5,508 nt of DNA from Burkholderiales bacterium. Its GTDB lineage: Bacteria > Pseudomonadota > Gammaproteobacteria > Burkholderiales > Ga0077523. This document shows positions 1 to 5,508 of this stretch, one piece after another (position 1 is the stretch's first letter; each line of letters begins with the position of its first letter). The position numbers were made by a program, and so were the translations under genes. The notes under the pieces were generated by a model. That model searched no databases and was not told where the DNA came from. It saw only the letters and a list, made by a program, of their open reading frames with translations. The DNA lies in NCBI GenBank assembly GCA_025459035.1, contig JALORJ010000202.1:1-5508 (forward strand), read 5' to 3'.

Positions 1-147
1 GCCATGTCGCCCGTGCCGGCACCCGCGACCCTTGCGGCGGGCGTCGCGAGCGCCGGTCGGGATCCGCGCCGCGGCGGCGCTGCGCGTCGCGGGCGACACC
101 GTCGATCGTGCCCGCTCGCGCGCACCGCATCGTTCCACGGGGTCTGA
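1..147 (+). CDS. Possible 3' end of an upstream gene (perhaps pyrB)
   Basis: Reading from base 1, an open frame runs to TGA at 145-147, four bases before the ATG of the dihydroorotase-like gene. In many proteobacteria the non-catalytic dihydroorotase directly follows or overlaps pyrB (aspartate carbamoyltransferase), so a pyrB tail is expected here. The first residues (AMSPVPAPA) could follow the usual VRMAV-type end of PyrB, but no diagnostic PyrB motif falls inside the window. The later part is rich in arginine and glycine and looks like non-coding GC-rich DNA read as protein. The other two frames are also open through this stretch, so openness alone proves little. It may simply be a leader region. 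Confidence 0.25.
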   Translation, partial: AMSPVPAPATLAAGVASAGRDPRRGGAARRGRHRRSCPLARTASFHGV

Positions 148-151
148 GCGC

Positions 152-1429
152 ATGGTGCCGAAGCTGCTGTTCACCGATGCACGCCTGGTCGACCCGGTCG
201 CAGGCACCGACACGCGTGGCGCGCTGGCGCTCGCCGACGGACGCATCGTCGCGACCGGGGCGGTGCCGGCCGACTTCACCCCGGACCGGATCGTCGATGC
301 CGCCGGGTGTGTGCTCGCGCCCGGACTGATCGATCTGTGCGCCCGGCTGCCGGCGTCGCGCCGTGGATTCGAGACCGTGCTGCGCGCGGCGGTCGCCGGC
401 GGCGTGACGCGGCTGGTGTGCCCGCCGGACACGCGTCCGGCGCTCGACGAGCCCGACCTGGTCGAGCAGCTCGCGCATCGCGCCGACAGTGTCGCGCTCG
501 CGCATGTCGATCCGGTGGGTGCGCTCACGCGTCGCCTCGAAGGCGAGCGGCTGGCCGAGCTCGCCGCGCTGCGTGCCGCCGGCTGCGTCGCCTTCGGGCA
601 GGCCGATCGCCCGCTGGCCGACCACGCCGTGCTGCTGCGCGCGCTGCAGTACGCCGCAACCTTCGACCTGCCGGTGTGGCTGCGCGCGGAGGACGCGGCG
701 CTCGCGCGCCACGGCGTCGCGCACGACGGGGCTGTCGCGTCGCGTCTGGGCCTGCCGCCGATCCCGGCCGTGGCCGAGACCGTCGCCGTCGCGACCGTGC
801 TCGCGCTCGCGGCCGAAGCCGGTGCGCGTGTGCACCTGCAGCGGCTGTCGACCGCCGGGGCGGTCGAGCTGGTCCGCGCCGCGAAGCGCGCCGGCCAGCG
901 CGTGACCTGCGACGTCGCCGGGCCGAACGTGCTGCTGAGCGAGATCGACGTCGGCTTCTTCGACACGCGCGCCCGGCTGGTGCCGCCGCTGCGCACGCTG
1001 CGCGACCGCGACGCACTCGCCGCCGGGCTGGCCGACGGCACCATCGACGCGCTGTGCTCCGATCACACGCCGGTCGACGACGACGGCAAGCTGCTGCCGT
1101 TCGCGGAAGCGACGCCCGGTGCGTCGGCGATCGAGCTGCTGCTGCCGCTGGCGTTGCGTGCGGCCGGTCGCGGTGCCGGGCTCGCGCAGGCGCTGCGGCC
1201 GGTCGTCGCGGGGCCGGCGCGCGTGCTCGGACACGCAGCGCCGTCGCTCGCGCCGGGGGCGGTCGCGGACCTCGTGCTGTTCGACCCCGAGGACTGGTGG
1301 ACCGTCGGTCCCGACACCCTGGCCGACGGCAGTGCGCACACGCCGTTTGCGGGCATCGAGCTGGCCGGCCGGTCGCGCCTCACGACGATCGGCGGTCGGG
1401 TCGTGTTCGAGCGCCCGCCGCCCCGCTGA
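152..1429 (+). CDS. pyrC': Non-catalytic dihydroorotase-like protein (PyrC'/PyrX), ATCase partner
   Basis: A 425-residue amidohydrolase-fold protein of the dihydroorotase family. The start is ATG 152 because the family-typical N-terminus (KLLFTDARLVDP) begins there; the frame is open further upstream, but that part does not resemble the family. Family landmarks are APGLIDL (residues ~56-62), an AED motif (~179-181), HLQRLSTAG (~228-236), SDHTP (~303-307) and the C-terminal APGAVADLVLFDP segment. Most metal ligands are gone. The usual HxH after PGLIDL is C63-A64-R65, the histidine before AED is R178, the second histidine of the HxxHxST region is R231, and the F-x-D-D-G loop reads FGQAD (148-152). 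Only the aspartate of SDH (D304) remains. In Pseudomonas such PyrC' proteins are inactive and are needed to assemble the ATCase dodecamer, so a structural role is inferred. A catalytic dihydroorotase should be encoded elsewhere. Length matches the PyrC' class (about 423 residues). There is no strong Shine-Dalgarno site, so translation may be coupled to an upstream gene. Confidence 0.9.
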   Translation: MVPKLLFTDARLVDPVAGTDTRGALALADGRIVATGAVPADFTPDRIVDAAGCVLAPGLIDLCARLPASRRGFETVLRAAVAGGVTRLVCPPDTRPALDEPDLVEQLAHRADSVALAHVDPVGALTRRLEGERLAELAALRAAGCVAFGQADRPLADHAVLLRALQYAATFDLPVWLRAEDAALARHGVAHDGAVASRLGLPPIPAVAETVAVATVLALAAEAGARVHLQRLSTAGAVELVRAAKRAGQRVTCDVAGPNVLLSEIDVGFFDTRARLVPPLRTLRDRDALAAGLADGTIDALCSDHTPVDDDGKLLPFAEATPGASAIELLLPLALRAAGRGAGLAQALRPVVAGPARVLGHAAPSLAPGAVADLVLFDPEDWWTVGPDTLADGSAHTPFAGIELAGRSRLTTIGGRVVFERPPPR

Positions 1430-1443
1430 TCGGCGCATCGCGA

Positions 1444-1460
1444 ACCGGCCGCGCGCCGGT
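1444..1460 (+). terminator. Possible weak hairpin after the dihydroorotase-like gene
   Basis: A perfect 6-bp inverted repeat (ACCGGC / GCCGGT) with a 5-base loop starts 14 bases after the stop codon. It is followed by a modestly T-containing stretch (GTTGTCTGCTT). It could be a weak intrinsic terminator or attenuating hairpin before the oligopeptidase gene. Short GC-rich stems are common by chance in DNA this rich in GC, so support is limited. Confidence 0.3.
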
Positions 1461-1536
1461 GTTGTCTGCTTGCTCGCGCCGGCCGACCGTGCCGGCCCGC
1501 CTTGAACCCCGACGTCCCGATCCCGACGTGCCTGCC

Positions 1537-3564
1537 ATGAACCCTCTGCTCGATTTCACCGGTCTGCCGCGCTTCGCGGACTTCGCCCCCGAACACGTCG
1601 CGCCGGCGCTCGATGTGCTGCTCGCACAGAACACCGCGCTGATCGACCGCCTCGCGGCCGACCCCGCGGCGCCGACCTGGGACGGGTTCGTCCAGCCGCT
1701 CGAGGACGCGAACGAACGCCTGTTCCGCGCGTGGGGCCAGGTGGGCCACATGAACGCGGTGATGAACAGCCCCGCGCTGCGCGAGGTCTACAACGCGAAC
1801 CTCGGGCGCATCGCCGCCTACGGCACGGCGCTGGCGCAGAACGAAGGGCTGTTCGCGCGCTACAAGGCGCTGCGCGCGTCGGCGGCGTTCGCGGCCCTGT
1901 CGCCCACACGCCAGCGCGTGATCGACAACCGCCTGCGCGACTTCCGCCTCGGCGGGGCCGAACTGGCGCCCGAACACAAGGCGCGCTTCAAGGCGATCTC
2001 GGAGCGGCTCGCGGCGCTGAGCTCGACGTTCTCGGACCACGTGCTCGACGCGACCAACGCGTTCGCCCACCACGTCACGGATGCCGACCACGTGCGCGGC
2101 ATTCCCGACGACGCACTGCAGGCCGCGCGCGAGGCGGCGCAGGCCGACGGCCGCGACGGCTGGAAGTTCACGCTGCACATGCCGTCGTACCTGCCGGTCA
2201 TGCAGTACGCGGAGCACCGGCCGCTGCGCGAGACGCTGTACCGCGCCTGGGTCACGCGTGCGTCCGAACTGGGCGACGCGGCGCTCGACAACACCGCGGT
2301 GATCGACGAGATCCTCGCGCTGCGCCGCGAGGCCGCCGCGCTGCTGGGCTACGCGAGCTACGCCGAGGTGTCGCTGGTGCCGAAGATGGCGCAGTCGCCC
2401 GACGAGGTGCTGGGCTTCCTGCGCGATCTCGCGCAGCGCGCGAAGCCGTTCGCGCAGCGCGACTTCGCCGAGCTGCAGGCCTTCGCGCGCGACACGCTCG
2501 GCATCCCCGCGCTCGAGGCGTGGGATGTGCCGTGGGCGTCCGAGAAGCTGCGCGTCGCGCGCTACGCGTTCTCGGACCACGAGGTGAAGCAGTACTTCCC
2601 CGAGGACCGGGTGGTGAGCGGCATGTTCCGTGTGGTCGAGACGCTGTACGGCCTGTCGATCCGGCCGGACACCGCGCCGCTGTGGCATCCCGACGTGCGC
2701 TTCTTCCGCATCGACGACGCGTCCGGGCGATGCGTCGGGCAGTTCTATCTCGACCTGTACGCGCGCCCGAGCAAGCGCGGCGGTGCGTGGATGGACGACG
2801 CGATGGCGCGGCGCGCCACGGCGACCGGCGTGCAGACCCCGGTCGCGTACCTGAACTGCAATTTCCCCGCGCCGGTCGGCGGCAAGCCCGCGACCTTCAC
2901 GCACGACGACGTGACGACGCTGTTCCACGAGTTCGGCCACGGTCTGCACCACCTGCTGACGCAGGTCGACGATCTCGCGGTGTCCGGCATCAACGGCGTC
3001 GAATGGGACGCGGTCGAGTTGCCGAGCCAGTTCATGGAGAACTTCTGCTGGGAGCGCTCGGTGCTCGCCGACATGACGCGTCATGTCGACACCGGCGCGC
3101 CGCTGCCCGATGCGCTGTACGCGCGCATGGTCGCCGCGAAGAACTTCCAGAGCGGCATGCAGACGGTGCGCCAGATCGAGTTCGCGTTGTTCGACATGCG
3201 ACTGCATCACGACTGGACGCAGTCGCCCGGCGCGCTGCTCGACGCGGTGCGTGCCGAGGTCGCGGTGCTGCATCCGCCGGCGTTCAACCGCATGGCGCAC
3301 AGCTTCTCCCACATCTTCGCGGGCGGCTACGCGGCCGGCTACTACTCGTACAAGTGGGCCGAGGTGCTGTCGGCCGACGCGTTCTCGGCGTTCGAGGAAC
3401 GCGGGGTGCTCGACGCCGAGACCGGCCGGCGGTTCTGGCGCGAGATCCTCGGCGTCGGGGGTGCGCGACCGGCGATCGAGTCGTTCAAGGCCTTCCGCGG
3501 GCGCGCGCCGACGATCGATGCTCTGCTGCGCCACGGCGGCATGGTGACGACCGCGCACGCCTGA
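1537..3564 (+). CDS. prlC: Oligopeptidase A, M3-family zinc metallopeptidase
   Basis: A 675-residue protein, close to the 680 of E. coli PrlC (OpdA) and collinear with it end to end. It is a cytoplasmic zinc endopeptidase that degrades short peptides, including cleaved signal peptides. The start is ATG 1537 because the family N-terminus (MNPLLDF...PEHVAPAL) begins there; the frame is open much further upstream, but only as a shadow inside the preceding gene. Zinc-site residues visible are H464-E465-F-G-H468 and E494 in VEWDAVELPSQFMEN, one residue further on than in thimet oligopeptidase, as in other PrlC proteins. The substrate-binding HIFAGGYAAGYYSYKWAEVLSADAF region follows (~592-616), with H592, Y598, Y602 and Y603. 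Other conserved blocks are the PSYLPVMQYAEHRPLRE segment, FYLDLYARPSKRGGAWMDD and the final FKAFRGRAPTIDALLRHG. No signal peptide, truncation or frameshift is seen. There is no clear Shine-Dalgarno site upstream. The 12-bp hairpin after the stop suggests that its transcript ends there. Confidence 0.97.
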   Translation: MNPLLDFTGLPRFADFAPEHVAPALDVLLAQNTALIDRLAADPAAPTWDGFVQPLEDANERLFRAWGQVGHMNAVMNSPALREVYNANLGRIAAYGTALAQNEGLFARYKALRASAAFAALSPTRQRVIDNRLRDFRLGGAELAPEHKARFKAISERLAALSSTFSDHVLDATNAFAHHVTDADHVRGIPDDALQAAREAAQADGRDGWKFTLHMPSYLPVMQYAEHRPLRETLYRAWVTRASELGDAALDNTAVIDEILALRREAAALLGYASYAEVSLVPKMAQSPDEVLGFLRDLAQRAKPFAQRDFAELQAFARDTLGIPALEAWDVPWASEKLRVARYAFSDHEVKQYFPEDRVVSGMFRVVETLYGLSIRPDTAPLWHPDVRFFRIDDASGRCVGQFYLDLYARPSKRGGAWMDDAMARRATATGVQTPVAYLNCNFPAPVGGKPATFTHDDVTTLFHEFGHGLHHLLTQVDDLAVSGINGVEWDAVELPSQFMENFCWERSVLADMTRHVDTGAPLPDALYARMVAAKNFQSGMQTVRQIEFALFDMRLHHDWTQSPGALLDAVRAEVAVLHPPAFNRMAHSFSHIFAGGYAAGYYSYKWAEVLSADAFSAFEERGVLDAETGRRFWREILGVGGARPAIESFKAFRGRAPTIDALLRHGGMVTTAHA

Positions 3565-3577
3565 GGCGTGTCGGGTC

Positions 3578-3605
3578 GCGGCGACGCTGGCGGCAGCGTC
3601 GCCGC
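3578..3605 (+). terminator. Strong 12-bp hairpin after prlC
   Basis: Bases 3578-3589 (GCGGCGACGCTG) and 3594-3605 (CAGCGTCGCCGC) form a perfect 12-bp stem closed by a GCGG loop, 13 bases after the prlC stop. No run of T follows, so it is not a classical intrinsic terminator. In very GC-rich bacteria such stems often mark transcript 3' ends or protect the mRNA. It is the strongest inverted repeat I found in the window and lies in the 168-base gap before the next gene. Confidence 0.6.
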
Positions 3606-3721
3606 TGCGGTCATATGCGCATCGACAGGAGCGCGTGCGCGCAGTGCGCGTCGAGCGGCATTCGCATGCATGACGTTCCAGCCGACCGGTGGGCGCCGCG
3701 GCGCGTGCCGGGGTTCGAACC

Positions 3722-3726
3722 GGAGA
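3722..3726 (+). promoter_or_regulatory. Shine-Dalgarno site fixing the DUF4124 gene start
   Basis: GGAGA lies six bases before ATG 3733. This selects that ATG over GTG 3568, which is in the same frame but would give an arginine-rich extension ahead of the signal peptide and would overlap the hairpin after prlC. The site directly abuts the 10-base palindrome GGTTCGAACC at 3712-3721. Confidence 0.65.
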
Positions 3727-3732
3727 CCCTCG

Positions 3733-4419
3733 ATGCCTGCGCAGTCGTGCGGCCGTGACCGCCACATCCCCCCGGCCCGACGTGCCCGCTCGACCGCGGG
3801 GTCGGTCCTCCTGATGATCGCGGTCGCGGGCGGCCTGTGCGCGAGCCCCGCGGCCCGCGCGGTCGACCTCTGGCGCTGGGTTGACCGGGCCGGCGTCACG
3901 CACTACAGCGACCGCGGCCCGCCGACCGATGCCCGCGACGTGCGTCAGCGGCGGGTGCAGGTCGGTCCGGCGACATCCGACATGCCCTTCGATCTCGCGC
4001 TTGCCGTGCGCGAGCATCCGGTGACGCTGTACACGTTCGACTGCGGGGCGTCGTGCGCCGACGCGCGCGCGCTGCTCGTGCTGCGCGGCGTGCCGTTCAC
4101 CGAGAAGGACGCCCACGACGCCGCGGTGCAGGAGGAGATGCGCCGCGCGTCGGGCTCGACCGGTGCGCCGTTGCTGAGCGTCGGACGCGCGACGGTGCAG
4201 GGATGGGAGCCCGGGGCATGGCAGACCGCGCTGGACGCGGCCGGCTACCCGAAGTCGCCGCGGACCGCGCGCGCCGTGGCCGAGGCGGCGGCGATGCGCC
4301 GCCAGCGCGGCGATGTCGCCGCGCCGATCCCGCCGTCGATGCCGGTCGAGGACACGCCGGTCATGCCGCCGGTGATGCCTGACCGAGCGGACAACCTCGA
4401 ACCGCGCACCCTGCAGTAG
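3733..4419 (+). CDS. Exported DUF4124 and glutaredoxin-like domain protein
   Basis: A 228-residue protein started at ATG 3733, six bases after GGAGA. The N-terminus has an arginine-rich n-region (RRAR, ~16-19), a hydrophobic core (SVLLMIAVAGGLCA) and a likely signal peptidase I site after AARA (residue 43). The mature part opens with VDLWRWVDRAGVTHYSDRGP, the DUF4124 signature of proteobacterial envelope proteins. A glutaredoxin/thioredoxin-like domain follows at ~95-167: the strand VTLYTFDC, a C104-G-A-S-C108 site, PFTEKDA, and GAP-LLSVG with a probable cis-proline at P146. The last ~45 residues are alanine-, proline- and methionine-rich and probably disordered. The cysteines are spaced CxxxC rather than the CxxC of classical glutaredoxins. 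Similar DUF4124-glutaredoxin proteins are known in betaproteobacteria; their substrate is not established. A periplasmic thiol role is inferred from the signal peptide and domain. Hairpins lie in both flanking gaps, so it may be transcribed alone. Confidence 0.85.
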   Translation: MPAQSCGRDRHIPPARRARSTAGSVLLMIAVAGGLCASPAARAVDLWRWVDRAGVTHYSDRGPPTDARDVRQRRVQVGPATSDMPFDLALAVREHPVTLYTFDCGASCADARALLVLRGVPFTEKDAHDAAVQEEMRRASGSTGAPLLSVGRATVQGWEPGAWQTALDAAGYPKSPRTARAVAEAAAMRRQRGDVAAPIPPSMPVEDTPVMPPVMPDRADNLEPRTLQ

Positions 4420-4510
4420 GCGTGCCGTCGCGACGCGGCGCGTGTTGTCCGCCGAGCGACGTCCGCCGCGAGAGCGGCCCGCGATCGGTGCCGTGCGCAA
4501 GGCGCCGCGT

Positions 4511-4531
4511 CGCGCGTCGTCTGAACGCGCG
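4511..4531 (+). other. Inverted repeat in the spacer before the PEP-CTERM gene
   Basis: CGCGCGT (4511-4517) and ACGCGCG (4525-4531) form a perfect 7-bp stem with a 7-base loop, about 90 bases after the preceding stop and 91 bases before the next ATG. It could end the DUF4124 transcript or act as a protein-binding site. No T-tract follows. The rest of this 203-base spacer (4420-4622) shows only a smaller stem (GCCGC-GAGA-GCGGC, 4465-4478, with a GNRA-type loop) and no promoter I can support. I did not find the TGGCAC...TTGC sigma-54-like element seen upstream of some PEP-CTERM genes. Confidence 0.3.
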
Positions 4532-4610
4532 CTGAATCCGTCCGCGCTCCGGTCGCGTATCGCTTCAGGGCAGCCGGCCACTGTCCCGTGCGAACCGATC
4601 CGAACCCGAC

Positions 4611-4615
4611 AGGAG
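4611..4615 (+). promoter_or_regulatory. Shine-Dalgarno site of the PEP-CTERM gene
   Basis: AGGAG lies seven bases before ATG 4623, a near-ideal ribosome binding site. Together with the signal peptide that begins at that ATG, it fixes the start. Confidence 0.8.
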
Positions 4616-4622
4616 CCAATCC

Positions 4623-5453
4623 ATGAAGCCGTCCCGTCACCTGCATGCCGCTGTCCTTGCCGTCGCTGGCACGTTCGTGTCCGCCGCCGCCGTGGCCGAC
4701 ACCACCATCACGCTGACCCCGAACGAACGCTCGAGCAAGGACGTGTTCGTCTACGAGTTCTCGGAGCCGTTCTTCGGCATCCCGACCCCGCCACGCCGCA
4801 CCAATCTCGACACCGCGACGCTGTCGATGATCCCGACGCTCGCCGTGCCGTTCGGCAACTTCCTCGGTGCGGGGGTGACCGATCCGTTCTCGCTGATGCC
4901 CGGCGGACCGCTGCGCGAGCACGGTATCCGCACGCTGATCCAGTTCGATCTCGCGCTGCTGTCGGTCGACCCGGCGAAGATCGGTTCGGCCACGCTCAAC
5001 CTCTGGGCGCTGCCCGCGCTGCCGGCGTTCGAGAGCCCCGACGCCGATCACCCCGTCACGACCGACCTGCGCCGGGTGACCGGCGCATGGGGCGAGACCA
5101 CGGCGACGTGGGAGAACGCGCCCGCGGTCGCCGCGATGCCGACCTCGACCGTGGTCCAGGCCGGGGTCGAGCAGTGGGTGAGCTTCGACGTGCGCACGCT
5201 GGTGCAGGACTGGCTCGCGAACCCGGCGTCGAACTTCGGCGTCGAGCTGTCGCAGCGCGACGTCGTCGAGAAGGAAGTCGCCGGTGCGCGCGATCGCTAC
5301 TTCGCGTCGCTGTACGCGTCGTCGGCGTTCGGGGACGCGTCGAAGCGTCCGTACCTCGAGATCACGGTCGTGCCGGAGCCGTCGACCTACGCCGCGATGG
5401 CGGCCGGCCTGGCGCTGGCCGGCGCGGCCGTGCGCCGTCGCCGCCGGGCCTGA
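4623..5453 (+). CDS. Secreted DNRLRE-domain protein with PEP-CTERM sorting signal
   Basis: A 276-residue exported protein. The signal peptide covers residues 1-25, with K2 and R5 in the n-region and a probable cut after AAAVA before DTTITL. The body looks like a DNRLRE-type beta-sandwich. It shows LIQFDLALL (~106-114), IGSATLNLWAL, the segment VTGAWGETTATWENAP (W156, W163), VSFDVRTLVQDWLANPASNFGVEL (W197) and a final strand KRPYLEITV (~241-249). The C-terminus is a textbook PEP-CTERM tripartite signal: V250-P-E-P-S, a hydrophobic helix (~256-270) and a basic RRRRR tail. Such signals are recognised by exosortase, usually in Gram-negative bacteria that make exopolysaccharide, so the mature protein is probably processed at the inner membrane and sent to the surface or matrix. 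About 65 residues between the signal peptide and the first recognisable strand are proline-rich and not assigned. DNRLRE domains occur in surface and carbohydrate-linked proteins, but the ligand here is unknown. No exosortase or exopolysaccharide gene is in the window. Confidence 0.88.
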   Translation: MKPSRHLHAAVLAVAGTFVSAAAVADTTITLTPNERSSKDVFVYEFSEPFFGIPTPPRRTNLDTATLSMIPTLAVPFGNFLGAGVTDPFSLMPGGPLREHGIRTLIQFDLALLSVDPAKIGSATLNLWALPALPAFESPDADHPVTTDLRRVTGAWGETTATWENAPAVAAMPTSTVVQAGVEQWVSFDVRTLVQDWLANPASNFGVELSQRDVVEKEVAGARDRYFASLYASSAFGDASKRPYLEITVVPEPSTYAAMAAGLALAGAAVRRRRRA

Positions 5454-5466
5454 TCCGCGATCGCCT

Positions 5467-5490
5467 CCGGGCGGCCTGCACGGCGTCCGG
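5467..5490 (+). terminator. Possible imperfect hairpin after the PEP-CTERM gene
   Basis: Bases 5467-5473 (CCGGGCG) can pair with 5484-5490 (CGTCCGG) as seven pairs including one G-U, with a 10-base loop, starting 13 bases after the stop codon. No T-run follows. The position suits a transcript end, but the stem is modest and could be chance in such GC-rich DNA. Nothing else is recognisable from 5454 to the window end. Confidence 0.3.
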
Positions 5491-5508
5491 CTTCACCGCA
5501 TGCCGCAC

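Noticed and set aside
307..1536. N-terminal extension of the prlC frame back through the dihydroorotase-like gene
   Set aside because: The extension overlaps a confidently assigned gene and is Arg/Ala-rich; the PrlC family N-terminus begins exactly at ATG 1537.
3635..3673. GTG-started 12-codon frame four bases after an AGGAG at 3627-3631
   Set aside because: It has a ribosome-site-like motif but a very short product (VRAVRVERHSHA) with no recognisable role; chance is more likely.
3568..3732. Upstream GTG start (3568) for the DUF4124 gene
   Set aside because: It would add 55 mostly Arg/Ala/Gly residues before a normal signal peptide and overlap the 12-bp hairpin; ATG 3733 has a good Shine-Dalgarno site.
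3650..3735. tRNA-like T-loop motif GGTTCGAACC
   Set aside because: On neither strand could I fold a matching 5-bp T-stem, acceptor stem or D-arm, and the spot overlaps the ribosome site of a real gene.
3615..3758. Small open frame of 47 codons (ATG 3615 to TGA 3756-3758) containing a CAQC motif
   Set aside because: It has no Shine-Dalgarno site and overlaps the start of the DUF4124 gene. I cannot distinguish it from chance.
1063..4581. Very long open frame on the minus strand (over 1,100 codons) opposite prlC and its neighbours
   Set aside because: It spans three clear genes and their spacers, its product is a low-complexity Arg/Ala/Val/His-rich sequence with no family motif, and such antisense openness is typical of high-GC3 coding DNA.
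4420..4622. Sigma-54-like or PrsR-type promoter before the PEP-CTERM gene
   Set aside because: I read the spacer for TGGCAC followed by TTGC and for paired -35/-10 boxes and found no convincing match.

Overview
The window is very GC-rich with strongly G/C-biased third codon positions. It carries four genes in a row, all on the plus strand, separated by short spacers. Gene content points to a proteobacterium, most likely a betaproteobacterium of the Rhodocyclales/Burkholderiales type. The clues are a degenerate, PyrC'/PyrX-type dihydroorotase, a PrlC-type oligopeptidase A, a DUF4124-glutaredoxin exported protein and a PEP-CTERM surface protein. The lineage is inferred from gene content only; no rRNA or other marker is present.

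Layout: (1) Positions 1-147 may be the tail of an upstream gene; a frame ends at TGA 145-147, four bases before the next ATG. (2) 152-1429 is a dihydroorotase homologue that has lost nearly all its metal ligands, so it is probably the structural, non-catalytic partner of aspartate carbamoyltransferase. (3) 1537-3564 is a complete M3-family zinc oligopeptidase (PrlC/OpdA), followed by a perfect 12-bp hairpin. (4) 3733-4419 is an exported DUF4124 plus glutaredoxin-like protein with a CxxxC in place of the usual CxxC. (5) 4623-5453 is a secreted DNRLRE-domain protein ending in a PEP-CTERM sorting signal. No spacer exceeds about 205 bases.

The genes do not form one pathway. The first belongs to pyrimidine synthesis, the second to cytoplasmic peptide turnover, the third probably to periplasmic redox chemistry, and the fourth to the exosortase-sorted surface/exopolysaccharide proteome. 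Hairpins after genes 2 and 4, and in the spacer before gene 4, fit separate transcription units, although none has a convincing T-tract.

I looked for mobile elements, CRISPR arrays, tRNA/rRNA genes, toxin-antitoxin or defence modules and found none. Nothing here looks like a new multi-gene system. The points most worth a second look are the ligand-by-ligand loss in the pseudo-dihydroorotase, the CxxxC glutaredoxin-like domain and the PEP-CTERM/DNRLRE protein.
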